From an uncultured Sulfitobacter sp. (GTDB lineage: Bacteria; Pseudomonadota; Alphaproteobacteria; Rhodobacterales; Rhodobacteraceae): DNA of 64,000 nt. Below the pieces are notes generated by a model. It saw nothing but the letters and a program-made list of their open reading frames with translations, made no database searches and was not told where the DNA came from. The stretch lies in the NCBI GenBank assembly GCA_947492925.1, contig CANLOQ010000003.1, forward strand, positions 310,001 through 374,000, in the 5' to 3' direction. The position numbers were made by a program, and so were the translations under genes. This document shows, in pieces, positions 28,234-35,092 of the stretch. Positions within the stretch are counted from its first letter, which is position 1, and every line of letters starts with the position of its first letter.

Positions 28234-28644
28234 TCAGTCGTCCTGCACCCGTGCCGCAAAGCGCATGTCAATCTGCCGCGTTGCCGCTGTGTCCACCCGT
28301 CGCGCGCGCGCGCGGTCAAATCGCAAACTCACCAGTCGCCCACGCGATAGGGTCAAATCCGCGTCATGCAGAACATCGCTGACTGCACCTGCTGCCTGTT
28401 TGGCCTGGGCAAAACCCGCGTTGCTGGTGATGACCGACACATTGAACCTGTGCACCGCGCCCGCCCCGGTCCCATCTGACGCATCGGTGACATTTTCGTT
28501 CCCCAACCGCACGTAAATCGGAGGCAGCGCGCCACTTGGTACCGCATCGTAGATCGCCGTTCCCACAACCGCCGTCAGCGCGGGATCCGCGACCAATGCG
28601 TCAAAGACAGCCGCCTGCAAAGCTCCTGACACTGCAAAACTCAT
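28234..28644 (-). CDS. orfg8: GTA g8: DUF3168 tail terminator protein
   Basis: A 136-residue DUF3168 family protein that closes the tail tube at the head end. The N-terminal helix AALQAAVFDALVADPALTAVVG, the PPIYVRLGNENVTDASD segment and the central HRFNVSVITSNAG block match the family (first segment shortened here). The ATG at 28644 overlaps the g7 stop codon by four bases. Confidence 0.9.
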   Translation of the reverse strand: MSFAVSGALQAAVFDALVADPALTAVVGTAIYDAVPSGALPPIYVRLGNENVTDASDGTGAGAVHRFNVSVITSNAGFAQAKQAAGAVSDVLHDADLTLSRGRLVSLRFDRARARRVDTAATRQIDMRFAARVQDD

Positions 28645-28979
28645 ACAACCCGCTCCTCTTGGGCGTAACAGATCAGATACCGACCTTCGGCATCACGCTC
28701 TGCGACTGCTTCGATTGTAAAAATCCGGTCAGCCAGCCGAAAACGCTGCTGCGCCTGTGGCCGCTCGGGTGTGCCAAACGGGGCGCCGCGCACCGTAATT
28801 CTGTATCCCGTTCGGCTGACTGGCGTGCCGATCTGCGCGGTCTCACGACCTGTGCGCGCGGTAATCTCTGCCCACAATGTGCCAAGGGCGATCCACCCTT
28901 CGACATATCCACCAGCACCATCGCTCACCCGTTCAGGGCTCTCCAGCACCAGCGCGTGATTCAATCGCGGCAGGCTCAT
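28641..28979 (-). CDS. orfg7: GTA g7: head closure (stopper) protein
   Basis: A 112-residue phage head-closure type protein. Recognisable parts are LPRLNHALVLESPERVSDGAGG, GTLWAEITARTGRE and the end of the beta-barrel, QQRFRLADRIFTIEAV. The frame is open back to 29051, but the family start MSLPRLNH at 28979 overlaps the g6 stop codon (ATGA), which fits the coupling seen through this operon. It sits between the adaptor and the tail terminator, as in the R. capsulatus particle. Confidence 0.9.
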   Translation of the reverse strand: MSLPRLNHALVLESPERVSDGAGGYVEGWIALGTLWAEITARTGRETAQIGTPVSRTGYRITVRGAPFGTPERPQAQQRFRLADRIFTIEAVAERDAEGRYLICYAQEERVV

Positions 28980-29572
28980 GTGGTCACCCCCGCACCCAGC
29001 CGCACCATCTTGTACCGTTCCAGCAAACTGCTTACCCCGAAGGGCATGCATCCATCGCTCAGACCCGTATCGTTCCGATACTCATAGTAATGCGCGGCCA
29101 GCATCATGACCGCCTGACGCAAATCTGCTGGCAGCGTGTCCCACGTCAGGGCAAACCCCGCATGAAAGGCAACAAACCCTTCCCCACCCGTCGGAATGCG
29201 CGGCAATGTTCCCGCCGCCTTCACGCGGGGCCGCTGCATATCCTGCTGCAGCCAGTAATTGGCCGCGTTCGCTTCCGTGCGCGTTCCGTCTCGGGCAACC
29301 GTTTCGATCAACAGAATGCTCGTGACAGGACCAATCGGCAGCACTTGCGTATCAAGGGTTTGCCATTCACTCACTGTCAGCATGAACTTGCGCACAAAAA
29401 GCGCTTTGCCCGTCCGCGCTTCAACCGCCGCAATCGCGGCCCGCAGGAACGAAGCAAGCACCGCGCCCTGCACATCATCCGGACCAAAGCCACTCGACAT
29501 CCGCAAATGAGCCTTGAACGCCTCAATGGGAAGGCCCGTGTCGGGAATAGGTGTCTCTTCGATCAACATCAT
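28976..29572 (-). CDS. orfg6: GTA g6: head-tail connector (adaptor) protein
   Basis: A 198-residue adaptor that docks on the portal. It starts MMLIEETPIPDTGLPIEAFK and has the HK97 gp6-like helical core (LASFLRAAIAAVEARTGKAL) and the C-terminal LRQAVMMLAAHYYEYRND. The start at 29572 follows GGAG six bases upstream; longer in-frame starts to 29677 would read through the intergenic hairpin region and add non-homologous sequence. It follows the major capsid gene after a 158-base gap. Confidence 0.92.
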   Translation of the reverse strand: MMLIEETPIPDTGLPIEAFKAHLRMSSGFGPDDVQGAVLASFLRAAIAAVEARTGKALFVRKFMLTVSEWQTLDTQVLPIGPVTSILLIETVARDGTRTEANAANYWLQQDMQRPRVKAAGTLPRIPTGGEGFVAFHAGFALTWDTLPADLRQAVMMLAAHYYEYRNDTGLSDGCMPFGVSSLLERYKMVRLGAGVTT

Positions 29573-29691
29573 GGAAGTCTCCAAAATTTCGGTCCCCATT
29601 GGGTCAGAAATGACCCGGGCGCGCGGCCACCCGCCCTGCTCGGTCAGAGGGGAGCAGCTAGGCAAAGCGAGCATCACAGTCGCGCGCCCGG

Positions 29692-29719
29692 ACCGGGGCC
29701 AGGTTGCCCCGGCCCCGGT
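29692..29719 (-). promoter_or_regulatory. Stable hairpin just after the capsid gene
   Basis: ACCGGGGCC (29692-29700) and GGCCCCGGT (29711-29719) form a perfect 9-bp, almost all-GC stem with a 10-base loop, starting 12 bases after the g5 stop codon on the transcribed strand. There is no T run, so it is not a full intrinsic terminator. It may protect the capsid mRNA 3' end or partly reduce read-through. Confidence 0.5.
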
Positions 29720-29730
29720 ATCGGCAAGGC

Positions 29731-30894
29731 TTACGCCACGCCGAATTTCATCAGCTTGATCGCCGCAAAGTCGGACACATCGCCGCCCACGCGCTTGGTC
29801 GCATAGAACAACACGTGTGGCTTGGCGCTGAAGGGATCGCGCAGAATGCGCAGATCGGGGCGCTCGGCCACGGTATAACCCGCGCGGAAATCACCAAACG
29901 CGATGGAGAAACTGTCGCTGCCCGCATCGGGCATGTCCTCAGCCACCAGCACCGGATAGCCCATCAACATCGCAGGCTCGCCCGCCGCCAGCCCGTCCGA
30001 CCACAGGAAGCGCCCATCCGCGTCCGTCAGCTTGCGCACCATGCCCGCAACCTTGGAATTCATCACAAACGCCCCATTGGCGCGGTACTGCGCCCCAAGG
30101 CTGTACACCAGCTCGACAATTGCATCGGGCGTGACCTCACCGTCCACCTCAGATGGCACATAACCAAGGTTGCCCCAGGTCCAGACGTCGTTATCAACCG
30201 CAGAATGCGTCAAGAAACCCTTGGGCTTGTCGATGCCGTCACCGTTGATGAATGCCGCCGCTTCCGCACGCGCAAACTTGTCCGCAATGCGCCCCGCCAG
30301 CCAGCCTTCGATATCGAACGCACTGTCATCCAGCAGGCGCTGTGATGCCTTGGGCAGCGCGCTCAGCTCGTGAATACCGATGGTGATGCGGTCAATCTGC
30401 GGCGTGTCCGTCTCTGCCTGCGGCCCCGCTTCCGTGGCCCAGCCCGCGCCGACATCCGTATGATCCACCAGCACATCGTAGGACGTCGCCTCGACCTGCA
30501 CGACAGATGCAATCGCCCGGATCGACGCCGTGGCATTCAGCACCGACTGCACCGTGGCGCTTGTCTGCGGGTCTACCAGATAGCCACCGTCCGAATTCAC
30601 CGCCGTCGATAGCGATTTGCCCTCAAGCTCAAGACCACGCAGGCCATCGTCATCGCCGTTGCGCAGATAGGCGTTGAACGCCTTCTGATGCGGTGCGCCC
30701 GTCTCGACAGCACCGCCAAGGGGGGTGCGCACAGGCTTTGTCATTTTCTGATCCAACATGCTCATTCGCTCTTCTGTTTGTTGAAGTTTCGTCTCAATTT
30801 CAGCCTGAAAGCCTTTGAAGTCAGTGACAAATCCCGTCACTGCCGCACGCACTTCCTCGGCTGGGGAGAGTTCCCCCATTTCCGTTTTGCTCAT
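29731..30894 (-). CDS. orfg5: GTA g5: major capsid protein (HK97 fold)
   Basis: A 387-residue phage-type major capsid protein. Residues 1 to about 95 are a charged, helical scaffold-like N-arm (AEIETKLQQTEERMSMLDQ) normally removed by the prohead protease. The HK97 core follows (STAVNSDGGYLVDPQTSATVQ, IDRITIGIHELSALPKASQRLLDD, PAMLMGYPVLVAEDMPD, FGDFRAGYTVAERPDLRIL). The start overlaps the protease stop codon by four bases. The 158-base gap after it holds a strong hairpin. Confidence 0.95.
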   Translation of the reverse strand: MSKTEMGELSPAEEVRAAVTGFVTDFKGFQAEIETKLQQTEERMSMLDQKMTKPVRTPLGGAVETGAPHQKAFNAYLRNGDDDGLRGLELEGKSLSTAVNSDGGYLVDPQTSATVQSVLNATASIRAIASVVQVEATSYDVLVDHTDVGAGWATEAGPQAETDTPQIDRITIGIHELSALPKASQRLLDDSAFDIEGWLAGRIADKFARAEAAAFINGDGIDKPKGFLTHSAVDNDVWTWGNLGYVPSEVDGEVTPDAIVELVYSLGAQYRANGAFVMNSKVAGMVRKLTDADGRFLWSDGLAAGEPAMLMGYPVLVAEDMPDAGSDSFSIAFGDFRAGYTVAERPDLRILRDPFSAKPHVLFYATKRVGGDVSDFAAIKLMKFGVA

Positions 30895-31541
30895 CCGTCA
30901 CTCCCGAATTTGCCTCGTTCCGGCGCAGGCTCCCGCTCCGCCAACCTCAGCCGCGCCCCCTGAAAGGTCGCCGCCATCTCCCGCAAGACATCTCCAACAG
31001 CGATGAAATCGCCCTTGCCCGATACCCGCGCACTGGGCAGCATCGGAAAGGTCACCAATGACACCTCCCAAAGCTCCAGTTCCGACAAGAGCCGCTGGCC
31101 CTTGGTGTTCTTGGTGGCCTTTACGGTGCGATACCCGATGGACAGACCGTCAATCGCCCCCGCCGCGATCAGCGCCGCCGCCTCGCGCCCACGCTCCACG
31201 CTCTTGAGGATACGGCCCTTGACCCAAAGCCCCTTGCCGTCCTCGCGCACCTCGTCCCAAACGCCGATGGGCTGCGCCGGATCGTGCTGCCACAGCATCT
31301 TGATGTTGCGACCCGCCGATGCGACCGCCTTCAGCGACGCGCCATAGGCCCCCGCCTCCACCACATCGCCGCCCTGATCCACCGCCCCGAACAGGCTTGC
31401 GTAACCACTGATCTCGACGCCATCCTCGACGTCTTTGACCGCATCAAACGCCATGAACTTGCGCTCCAGCGCGGGCATTCCGGCAGACATATCTTCCCCG
31501 TTCCCCGGCCCGAAGCCGAAGTCGTTCACGTCATATCCCAT
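30891..31541 (-). CDS. orfg4: GTA g4: HK97-family prohead protease
   Basis: A 216-residue serine protease that matures the capsid. Family segments are ISGYASLFGAVDQGGDVVEAGAY, KMLWQHDPAQPIGVWDEVREDGKGLWVKG (the His of the active site, shown in part), AIDGLSIGYRTV (the serine region) and LWEVSLVTFPM. It lies directly before the capsid gene and overlaps its start by four bases. Confidence 0.93.
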   Translation of the reverse strand: MGYDVNDFGFGPGNGEDMSAGMPALERKFMAFDAVKDVEDGVEISGYASLFGAVDQGGDVVEAGAYGASLKAVASAGRNIKMLWQHDPAQPIGVWDEVREDGKGLWVKGRILKSVERGREAAALIAAGAIDGLSIGYRTVKATKNTKGQRLLSELELWEVSLVTFPMLPSARVSGKGDFIAVGDVLREMAATFQGARLRLAEREPAPERGKFGSDG

Positions 31542-31567
31542 GACAGTCTCCTATGAATTTCAGGCGC

Positions 31568-31792
31568 TTAGGGTGCCACCACCAGCACGCTCTGCACCGC
31601 TTGGGCAAGGATCACCGCAACCACCCCGTAAACCGTCAGCCACAGCCGCCGCTCCATCCGCTCCATCATCTCTTCCAGCCGGTCCATCCGCTTGAGCATA
31701 TTCTGACGGTGAATTTCCGCGACCCTCTCATGCGCCTCCAGCCTCAGCCCCGGCGCACAGTCGAACCTTTCGTATAGCGGCGCATCACTCAT
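31568..31792 (-). CDS. orfg3.5: GTA g3.5: GTA head formation protein
   Basis: A 74-residue protein with an N-terminal acidic stretch, a coiled-coil helix rich in Met, Arg and Glu (about residues 25-50), and one C-terminal transmembrane or hydrophobic helix (LTVYGVVAVILAQAVQSVLVV). It corresponds to the small head-formation gene (rcc01685 family) between portal and protease in R. capsulatus. It overlaps the portal gene end by eight bases. How it acts in head assembly is not known to me. Confidence 0.82.
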   Translation of the reverse strand: MSDAPLYERFDCAPGLRLEAHERVAEIHRQNMLKRMDRLEEMMERMERRLWLTVYGVVAVILAQAVQSVLVVAP

Positions 31793-32957
31793 CAGCCATC
31801 ACCGCTGGCAACCCCAGAAGGCTGCGCTTTTCCGCTTCGGTCAGGAAATCCGCCTGCGCCACGCGCGCCCACTGCGCATCCCGCTCCGCGGCCAGTGCAG
31901 GCACCTGATCCAGATCGGGCTTCACCTCGACCGCATCTTCCGTGAACTCCCCCAGCCACGCCGCTAGCGCCGCCGTCACCCGTGTCGCCAACGGCAGCAC
32001 CGTCAGGCGGAAAAACGCGCGGTTGGCTTCCTGATAATTGGCGTATGTCGCATCACCCTGTATCCCCAAAAGCATCGGCGGCACCCCGAAGGCCAGCGCT
32101 ACCTCGCGCGCCGCCGCCTCCTTGGTCTTCTGAAACTCCATATCCGACGGTGAAAACCCCATCGGCTTCCAGTCCAGACCGCCTTCCAGCAGCATCGGAC
32201 GGCCCGCATTGCGCGCGCCCTGATGGTGGCTTTCCATCTCGCTCACCAAACGGTCGTACTGATCCGGGCTCAGGTTGCCCTGTCCCTCGGCCCCCTTGTA
32301 GACAATTGCGCCCGACGGACGTGCCGCATTGTCCAACAGCGCCTTTGACCAGCGCGAGGCCGCGTTATGCACATCCATCGCCATCGCCGCCGCCTGCATC
32401 GGGCTGAAACCATAGTGGTCATCCTGCGGATGAAACGCCTTGATGTGACAGACCGGCCTGGCCTCCCCACCGGCCTCAAACCGGTGCTTGCGCCCGCCAA
32501 CTGCATATTCATAGGCCACCGGCCAGCCGTCCGCCCCCGGCACCACCGACATCCGGTCAGACCGCAGCACATGCAGCTCCTGCGGCGTCCCCTCGCCCAC
32601 CGCCTCCACATAACCGTTGCCCGTCAACAAAAGCTGCGCATAAAGCGCCTCCAGCAATTCCGCCTTGCCCTGCGTCCCATTAGGCCGCGCCAGCAAAGAC
32701 ACAAGCGGATGCACGTCATAGCGCCGCTCGCCATCCTGCACCACCAGCGGCAGCGCGGCCGCTGCCTCCGCAATCAGCTTTACACAGCGAAACCCCACCG
32801 GATTGCTGCAGAATCCCGTCTTGGTCAGGCTCACCGCATCCCGCGGGCTCCAGGCAATCCGGCCGCGCGTCTGATAGGCCACCACAGGCCCGGTGGCCGA
32901 GGCCTTCTGCTCAGGCACCGAGACCGCCGCCGTGCCACGCCGTAGAAAATCAAACAT
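31785..32957 (-). CDS. orfg3: GTA g3: portal protein
   Basis: A 390-residue HK97-type portal. Visible features are the N-terminal FDFLRRGT, VSLTKTGFCSNPVGFRCVKLIA, the ALLDNAARPSGAIVYKG stretch, GGLDWKPMGFSPSDMEF and LAFGVPPMLLGIQGDATYAN. GAAGGAG nine bases before the ATG at 32957 marks the start; the ATG at 32981 lies ahead of that site and is unlikely. It forms the dodecameric ring through which DNA is packaged. Confidence 0.94.
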   Translation of the reverse strand: MFDFLRRGTAAVSVPEQKASATGPVVAYQTRGRIAWSPRDAVSLTKTGFCSNPVGFRCVKLIAEAAAALPLVVQDGERRYDVHPLVSLLARPNGTQGKAELLEALYAQLLLTGNGYVEAVGEGTPQELHVLRSDRMSVVPGADGWPVAYEYAVGGRKHRFEAGGEARPVCHIKAFHPQDDHYGFSPMQAAAMAMDVHNAASRWSKALLDNAARPSGAIVYKGAEGQGNLSPDQYDRLVSEMESHHQGARNAGRPMLLEGGLDWKPMGFSPSDMEFQKTKEAAAREVALAFGVPPMLLGIQGDATYANYQEANRAFFRLTVLPLATRVTAALAAWLGEFTEDAVEVKPDLDQVPALAAERDAQWARVAQADFLTEAEKRSLLGLPAVMADE

Positions 32958-33180
32958 CAGCCCCAACTCCTTCAAGCCCATCCGTCTTGAGAATAATTTG
33001 CCTTAAACTCTTTAATTTGCCCCCAAGTGACCGCGCGGTGCTCTGCGCAACACCCCGCACTCCTTGTCTCCAAATCACTTTGCGCTCCGGCCACAACGGG
33101 TATGGGGTCACGCACGGCGCATCTCCCGTAAAATGCAAAAAGCGCATCCGGTTTCCCGAACGCTCCCTGTTTTGCTTCAT
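32950..33180 (-). CDS. Possible small gene between terminase and portal, unassigned
   Basis: A 76-codon open frame (MKQNRERSGNRMRF...) fills most of the 280-base gap between g2 and g3. The ATG at 33180 follows GAGGGCGAGG at short spacing, and the end overlaps the portal start by eight bases, the coupling pattern seen across the operon. The product would be basic, with no motif I recognise. It may equally be an untranslated spacer; I know of no g2.5 gene in R. capsulatus. Confidence 0.35.
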   Translation of the reverse strand: MKQNRERSGNRMRFLHFTGDAPCVTPYPLWPERKVIWRQGVRGVAQSTARSLGGKLKSLRQIILKTDGLEGVGADV

Positions 33181-33237
33181 AGCCTCGCCCTCAAGGTCTC
33201 CAAAAGTCCTTCCAGTCTCTTTTAAGGTATGGCCCGT

Positions 33238-34650
33238 TCACAAAGATCGCACCGCAGGCTGTCGCCACTTCGCCGCAGGCTCAATCATCAACTCATGCAA
33301 AGCCCAGACCAGCGCATCCACCCTGTCGGGCGATCCACCTCCCTCATACCCGCGCGCGGTCATCCGGCACATCTGGTCCTCAAGCGCGTCCAACCCCCGC
33401 GCATGGCTGACGCGTCCCTGTTCGTATAACGCCGCCACCGGCTCCGCCCGCGCGGCCTTGCCCCGGGACGCGTGCACCGATTTCAGCGGCACCATCGGAT
33501 CAATCTGCCGCAGCACCTCACCCACCATCGCACCGCCCTGATTGACCTCTGCCACCAGCCTGTCAGCACCGTATTGCTCCATCGCCGTTATCGCGGCACG
33601 TGCCCAGCCCGACGGCGTTGCCCCTTGGACCGTGCGATCAGCAATCACAACTGCCCGCCATTCCTGCACCGGTCCTTTCGTAAGGGCCCCGACGACAACG
33701 ATCCCACATTCATCCGCACCGGCCCCCGCACTTGCCGCCGGGTCCAACCCTACGACGATCCGGTCAAACTCCGGCAAGGCGTCAACGCGCCCCCGTTCCA
33801 ACCCGTCCGAAGTCCAGAACGCCCCTTCCGCATCAGCCAGCAGAACACCGTCCAATTCCTGCCGCCCCAGCCGGGTCCCTTCGTAACGCGCCTTCACTTC
33901 TTCCAGAAAAGACGAGGCCAAATGCGCCGCGTTTGCTTCCGTTGGCGCGTGGGTCTTCACCGTCGACGGCAAGGACAACACCTTCTTCAGCACATCTACA
34001 TTCCGCGGCGTCGTGGTTACACAGACCCGCGGATCATCGCCCAGCCGCAGCGCAAACTGCAACTGGTCCCAAGTCTCCTGCCCTCGCTTCCATTTTGCCA
34101 GCTCATCCACCCATGCCGCATCAAACTGCGGCCCGCGCAATCCTTCGGGGTCATGCGCCGTATGCACTGTCGCAACCGCCCCGTTCGGCCACACCAGCCG
34201 CTTGCGCCCCGCCTCCCACACCGGCCTGCGATCCTCGGGCGAACAGGCCAGTATACCGCTGTCACCAAAGATCATCACCTCACGCACTTGCTCGATGGTT
34301 TCGCCCACCAGTGCGACGCGCCGGCAGGCCCCCTCATCCAGCGGTCGCGCCCCCTCGACCACTGAACGCACCCATTCCGCCCCCGCACGCGTCTTGCCAG
34401 CGCCCCGCCCGCCCAGCACAACCCAGGCCCGCCAATCGCTCTCTGGCGGCAGTTGGTGATCCATCGCCCAGAATTCAAACAGATAAGGGAGAGCCAAAAG
34501 CTCTCCCTCCTCCAGCTCATTCAGAAACCGCTCTTGGACGACCGCATCTGCGCAGGCGATCCAGTTTGCACCCGATCTCAACCCGCGCTCTGTCCAGATC
34601 GAGGGCATATCCCCCGCGTGCGATACCAGCCTGTTTGCTTCTGCATTCAT
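33238..34650 (-). CDS. terL: GTA g2: terminase large subunit
   Basis: A DNA-packaging ATPase and nuclease, 470 residues from the first in-frame ATG. Walker A is VLGGRGAGKTRAGAEWV (Lys86 on this numbering), followed by QFDAAWVDELAKWKRG (Walker B and catalytic Glu) and the nuclease-domain aspartate in VVGLDPAASAGAGADECG. The frame overlaps g1 by 134 bases if started at 34650; the family pattern (ELLALPYLFEFWA) suggests a true start nearer 34520-34610, so the N-terminus is uncertain. In GTAs this enzyme packages random host DNA by headful. Confidence 0.92.
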   Translation of the reverse strand: MNAEANRLVSHAGDMPSIWTERGLRSGANWIACADAVVQERFLNELEEGELLALPYLFEFWAMDHQLPPESDWRAWVVLGGRGAGKTRAGAEWVRSVVEGARPLDEGACRRVALVGETIEQVREVMIFGDSGILACSPEDRRPVWEAGRKRLVWPNGAVATVHTAHDPEGLRGPQFDAAWVDELAKWKRGQETWDQLQFALRLGDDPRVCVTTTPRNVDVLKKVLSLPSTVKTHAPTEANAAHLASSFLEEVKARYEGTRLGRQELDGVLLADAEGAFWTSDGLERGRVDALPEFDRIVVGLDPAASAGAGADECGIVVVGALTKGPVQEWRAVVIADRTVQGATPSGWARAAITAMEQYGADRLVAEVNQGGAMVGEVLRQIDPMVPLKSVHASRGKAARAEPVAALYEQGRVSHARGLDALEDQMCRMTARGYEGGGSPDRVDALVWALHELMIEPAAKWRQPAVRSL

Positions 34651-34858
34651 TAAGATAGGTCTCCGCTTTGGTGCATTGAAGTACCAGATCCCTGAGCTTG
34701 CCCAGTGATTGCTTCGCTGCTGTTTCGTCGGTGCCCCCGGACTGAGCCTCTTCAGTCAGCCCCTCGATCTCACGCCTGAGCGCGATGACCGCATCGTGCA
34801 GCGAGTTCAGCAATTCCGCCCCGCGCAGGATGTCTTGGTCTTGGGTAACAGTGGTCAT
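34517..34858 (-). CDS. orfg1: GTA g1: small terminase-like protein
   Basis: A 113-residue protein, first gene of the GTA operon. It is mainly helical, with a coiled-coil-like core (LHDAVIALRREIEGLTEEA) and KLRDLVLQCTKAETYLNECRSKQ, matching the position and pattern of the R. capsulatus g1 protein, reported as a small terminase lacking the usual DNA-binding domain. AAAGG precedes the ATG. The gene lies only 43 bases downstream of an intrinsic terminator. Confidence 0.85.
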   Translation of the reverse strand: MTTVTQDQDILRGAELLNSLHDAVIALRREIEGLTEEAQSGGTDETAAKQSLGKLRDLVLQCTKAETYLNECRSKQAGIARGGYALDLDRARVEIGCKLDRLRRCGRPRAVSE

Positions 34859-34901
34859 TGTGGCTCATACCTTTCCGTATGTCCCCCGACCGATCAGGCA
34901 C

Positions 34902-34934
34902 AAAAAAACGGCATTGGGATCATTCCCAAAGCCG
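34902..34934 (-). terminator. Intrinsic terminator in the GTA leader (candidate attenuator)
   Basis: On the minus strand, CGGC-t-TTGGGA pairs with TCCCAA-t-GCCG (34934-34924 with 34919-34909) around a 4-base loop, followed by seven T residues (34908-34902). This is a strong Rho-independent terminator oriented toward the GTA genes. It ends 43 bases before the g1 start codon and lies downstream of the best promoter match, so transcripts must pass it to reach g1. Confidence 0.8.
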
Positions 34935-34955
34935 CTCTTCCATGTCCGCTAGCAT
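34920..34955 (-). other. Possible 11-codon leader open frame overlapping the terminator
   Basis: A frame of 11 codons (MLADMEERLWE) begins at 34955, seven bases after the predicted -10 box, so the AUG could be the first base of the transcript (leaderless). Its TGA stop falls in the terminator loop at 34922-34920. A ribosome reaching the stop would cover the 5' arm of the hairpin. There is no upstream ribosome site, so translation is speculative. Confidence 0.35.
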
Positions 34956-34962
34956 GACTAAA

Positions 34963-34991
34963 TGTGTACCGCAGACCGCGCGCAAAGTCAA
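34963..34991 (-). promoter_or_regulatory. Putative sigma70-type promoter of the GTA operon
   Basis: On the minus strand, TTGACT (34991-34986) and TACACA (34968-34963) are separated by exactly 17 bases. Just upstream lies an inverted repeat, GGTTTT...AAAACC (34992-34997 and 35008-35013), around a GTTAAC palindrome, a candidate activator or repressor site. Predicted start near 34955. It is the best promoter match between mltG and g1. Confidence 0.55.
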
Positions 34992-35054
34992 GGTTTTTGA
35001 GGTTAACAAAACCCTGCAACACCGTGCGATTGTTGGTTAATTTCGTTTAAGGGC

Positions 35055-35072
35055 CTGTCCCCGCGGGGACAG
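35055..35072. repeat. Perfect 18-bp palindrome downstream of mltG
   Basis: CTGTCCCCGCGGGGACAG is a perfect palindrome, 20 bases past the mltG stop codon. As RNA it forms an 8-bp GC stem, but no T run follows, so it may end mltG transcription only weakly or protect the mRNA end. Confidence 0.5.
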
Positions 35073-35092
35073 AACACCTTTATGCAATAAAA

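Noticed and set aside
20283-34858. Interpretation of the phage-like cluster as a prophage
   Set aside because: No integrase, repressor, replication or lysis gene and no attachment-site repeats were seen, and the gene order matches the R. capsulatus GTA exactly.
35037-35050. CtrA-like site TTAA-N6-TTAA upstream of the GTA promoter
   Set aside because: The consensus spacer is seven bases, here six, and the site is about 46 bases beyond the -35 box. CtrA control of GTA is known to run mostly through GafA.
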